Assembly (NCBI GenBank): GCA_035697245.1
Contig: DASSDH010000128.1
Span: forward strand, 1-6,048
Length of the DNA: 6,048 bases
Source of the DNA: JACVRX01 sp035697245
Lineage (GTDB): Bacteria > Actinomycetota > Actinomycetes > Jiangellales > Jiangellaceae
Direction: 5' to 3'
In this document: piece after piece, positions 5,310 to 6,048 of the stretch
Numbering within the stretch: the stretch's first letter is position 1
Layout: each line of letters opens with the position of its first letter
Position numbers and translations under genes: made by a program
The notes under the pieces: generated by a model
The model's database searches: none
Seen by the model: only the letters and a program-made list of their open reading frames with translations
Told to the model about the DNA's origin: nothing

Positions 5310-6048
5310 GTAACGGCGGCGCGGTCGGCGTACTCGGGTGCGTCCCACGCTCGCGAGTTCAGCACGTCCGCCATGTGGTCGACCGCGTCCCAGACGTCGA
5401 CGAAGCGCAGATAGAGCGGGGTGAAGCCGAAGCGGGCGTAGTCCGGGTCGCGGAAGTCGCCGACGACCTCGCGGGCGATGAGCGCTTGTACCAGGCCGTA
5501 GGCGCCGGGGTGACGGAGGCATACCTGCGAGCCGCGTTCTTCGTGCGCACGAGGGACCTCGACGCTCACCCCGTACGCAGACAGTCGTTCCTCGGCCAGG
5601 GAAGTGAAGTAGTCGGTCAGCGCGAGGGACTTTGCCCGGATGTCGGTGATGGACACGCCGTCGAACGCGTCCAAGGCAGCGTCGAGGGCACTCATGGACA
5701 GGATCGGCGGTGTCCCGGCCAACATCCGAGCGACGCCCGGCGCCGGCCGGTAGTCACGTTCCAGGGCGAAAGGCGCCAGGTGGCCCATCCAACCCGTGAT
5801 CGGCTGGTCGAGCGCATCGTGCCAACGCCGGTGTACGTAGACGAACGCCGGTGCTCCCGGCCCACCGTTGAGGTACTTGTAGCCGCAGCCGACCGCGAGA
5901 TCGGCGTCCCAGGCGTCGAGGTAGACCGGCACGGCGCCGGCCGAATGGCACAAATCCCACAGCACGACGGCGCCAGCCTCGTGGGCAGCGGCGGTTATTT
6001 CCGCGGCGTCGTACATCCGCCCGGTCCGGTAGTCGACATGGGACAGCT
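5306..6048 (-). CDS. kynU: Kynureninase (KynU), N-terminal part cut by window
   Basis: Kynureninase is a cytoplasmic PLP enzyme that cleaves kynurenine to anthranilate and alanine, or 3-hydroxykynurenine to 3-hydroxyanthranilate, in tryptophan breakdown. The frame is open to the right edge; 246 C-terminal residues of a roughly 400-420-residue family are visible. They begin LSHVDYRTGRMYD, then WDLCHSAG (30-37, with the aspartate and histidine of the cofactor site) and YKYLNGGPG (56-64), whose K57 is the expected Schiff-base lysine. GWMGH, GTPPILSMSALDAALD, the KSLALTDYF segment and the C-terminal RFGFTPLYLRFVDVWDAVDHM follow as in bacterial kynureninases. The GW-x-GH position is methionine here; phenylalanine is common in the homologues I can recall. 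The ATG at 6016 lies inside conserved sequence and is not the start. The gene is convergent with sucD and its TAG stop shares bases with the sucD stop. No other kyn gene is visible. Confidence 0.95.
   Translation of the reverse strand, partial: LSHVDYRTGRMYDAAEITAAAHEAGAVVLWDLCHSAGAVPVYLDAWDADLAVGCGYKYLNGGPGAPAFVYVHRRWHDALDQPITGWMGHLAPFALERDYRPAPGVARMLAGTPPILSMSALDAALDAFDGVSITDIRAKSLALTDYFTSLAEERLSAYGVSVEVPRAHEERGSQVCLRHPGAYGLVQALIAREVVGDFRDPDYARFGFTPLYLRFVDVWDAVDHMADVLNSRAWDAPEYADRAAVT

Noticed and set aside
4266..5522. 418-residue minus-strand frame across sucD and the end of kynU
   Set aside because: It is Arg/Gly/Asp-rich shadow sequence and overlaps real genes on both strands.

Overview
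The window reads as core chromosome of a high-G+C actinobacterium. By eye about two thirds of bases are G or C, with strong G/C preference at third codon positions, GTG starts and a probable leaderless mRNA. The sequence does not fix the genus. It holds four complete genes on the plus strand or minus strand plus sucD, and two genes cut by the edges: six protein genes and one small cobalamin-binding subunit gene in all, with no RNA gene, mobile element or CRISPR array that I can see.

Layout. Positions 1-726 (+) carry the C-terminal part of rsmA (16S rRNA dimethyladenosine transferase), followed 9 nt later by a complete ispE (736-1635, +), a kinase of the MEP isoprenoid pathway. A complete M23 metallopeptidase gene with a signal peptide (1685-2419, -) converges on ispE. 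A 285-nt divergent intergenic region (2420-2704) separates it from a 137-residue stand-alone cobalamin-binding acyl-CoA mutase subunit (2705-3118, +; IcmB-like). A 120-nt spacer leads to sucC (3239-4414, +) and sucD (4425-5309, +), the two subunits of succinyl-CoA synthetase. At the right edge, the C-terminal 246 residues of kynureninase (5306-6048, -) run into sucD; the two stop codons overlap in the palindrome CTAG.

How it fits together. rsmA and ispE are a housekeeping pair (ribosome maturation, isoprenoid precursors). The mutase subunit and SucCD may be linked through acyl-CoA carbon-skeleton chemistry: a B12 mutase can feed succinyl-CoA or butyryl-CoA into central metabolism, and SucCD interconverts succinyl-CoA and succinate with NTP formation. 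The catalytic large subunit for the mutase is not in the window. KynU belongs to tryptophan/kynurenine breakdown.

The least ordinary part is the divergent intergenic region. It has a perfect 9-bp inverted repeat with 6-nt spacer matching the CRP/GlxR half-sites TGTGA-N6-TCACA, a TACTCT -10 element placed for a leaderless icmB-like mRNA, and a good TTGGCA-N17-TATGGT promoter for the peptidase gene. I found no convincing novel system; the genes are recognisable families, and the interest lies in regulation and gene boundaries.
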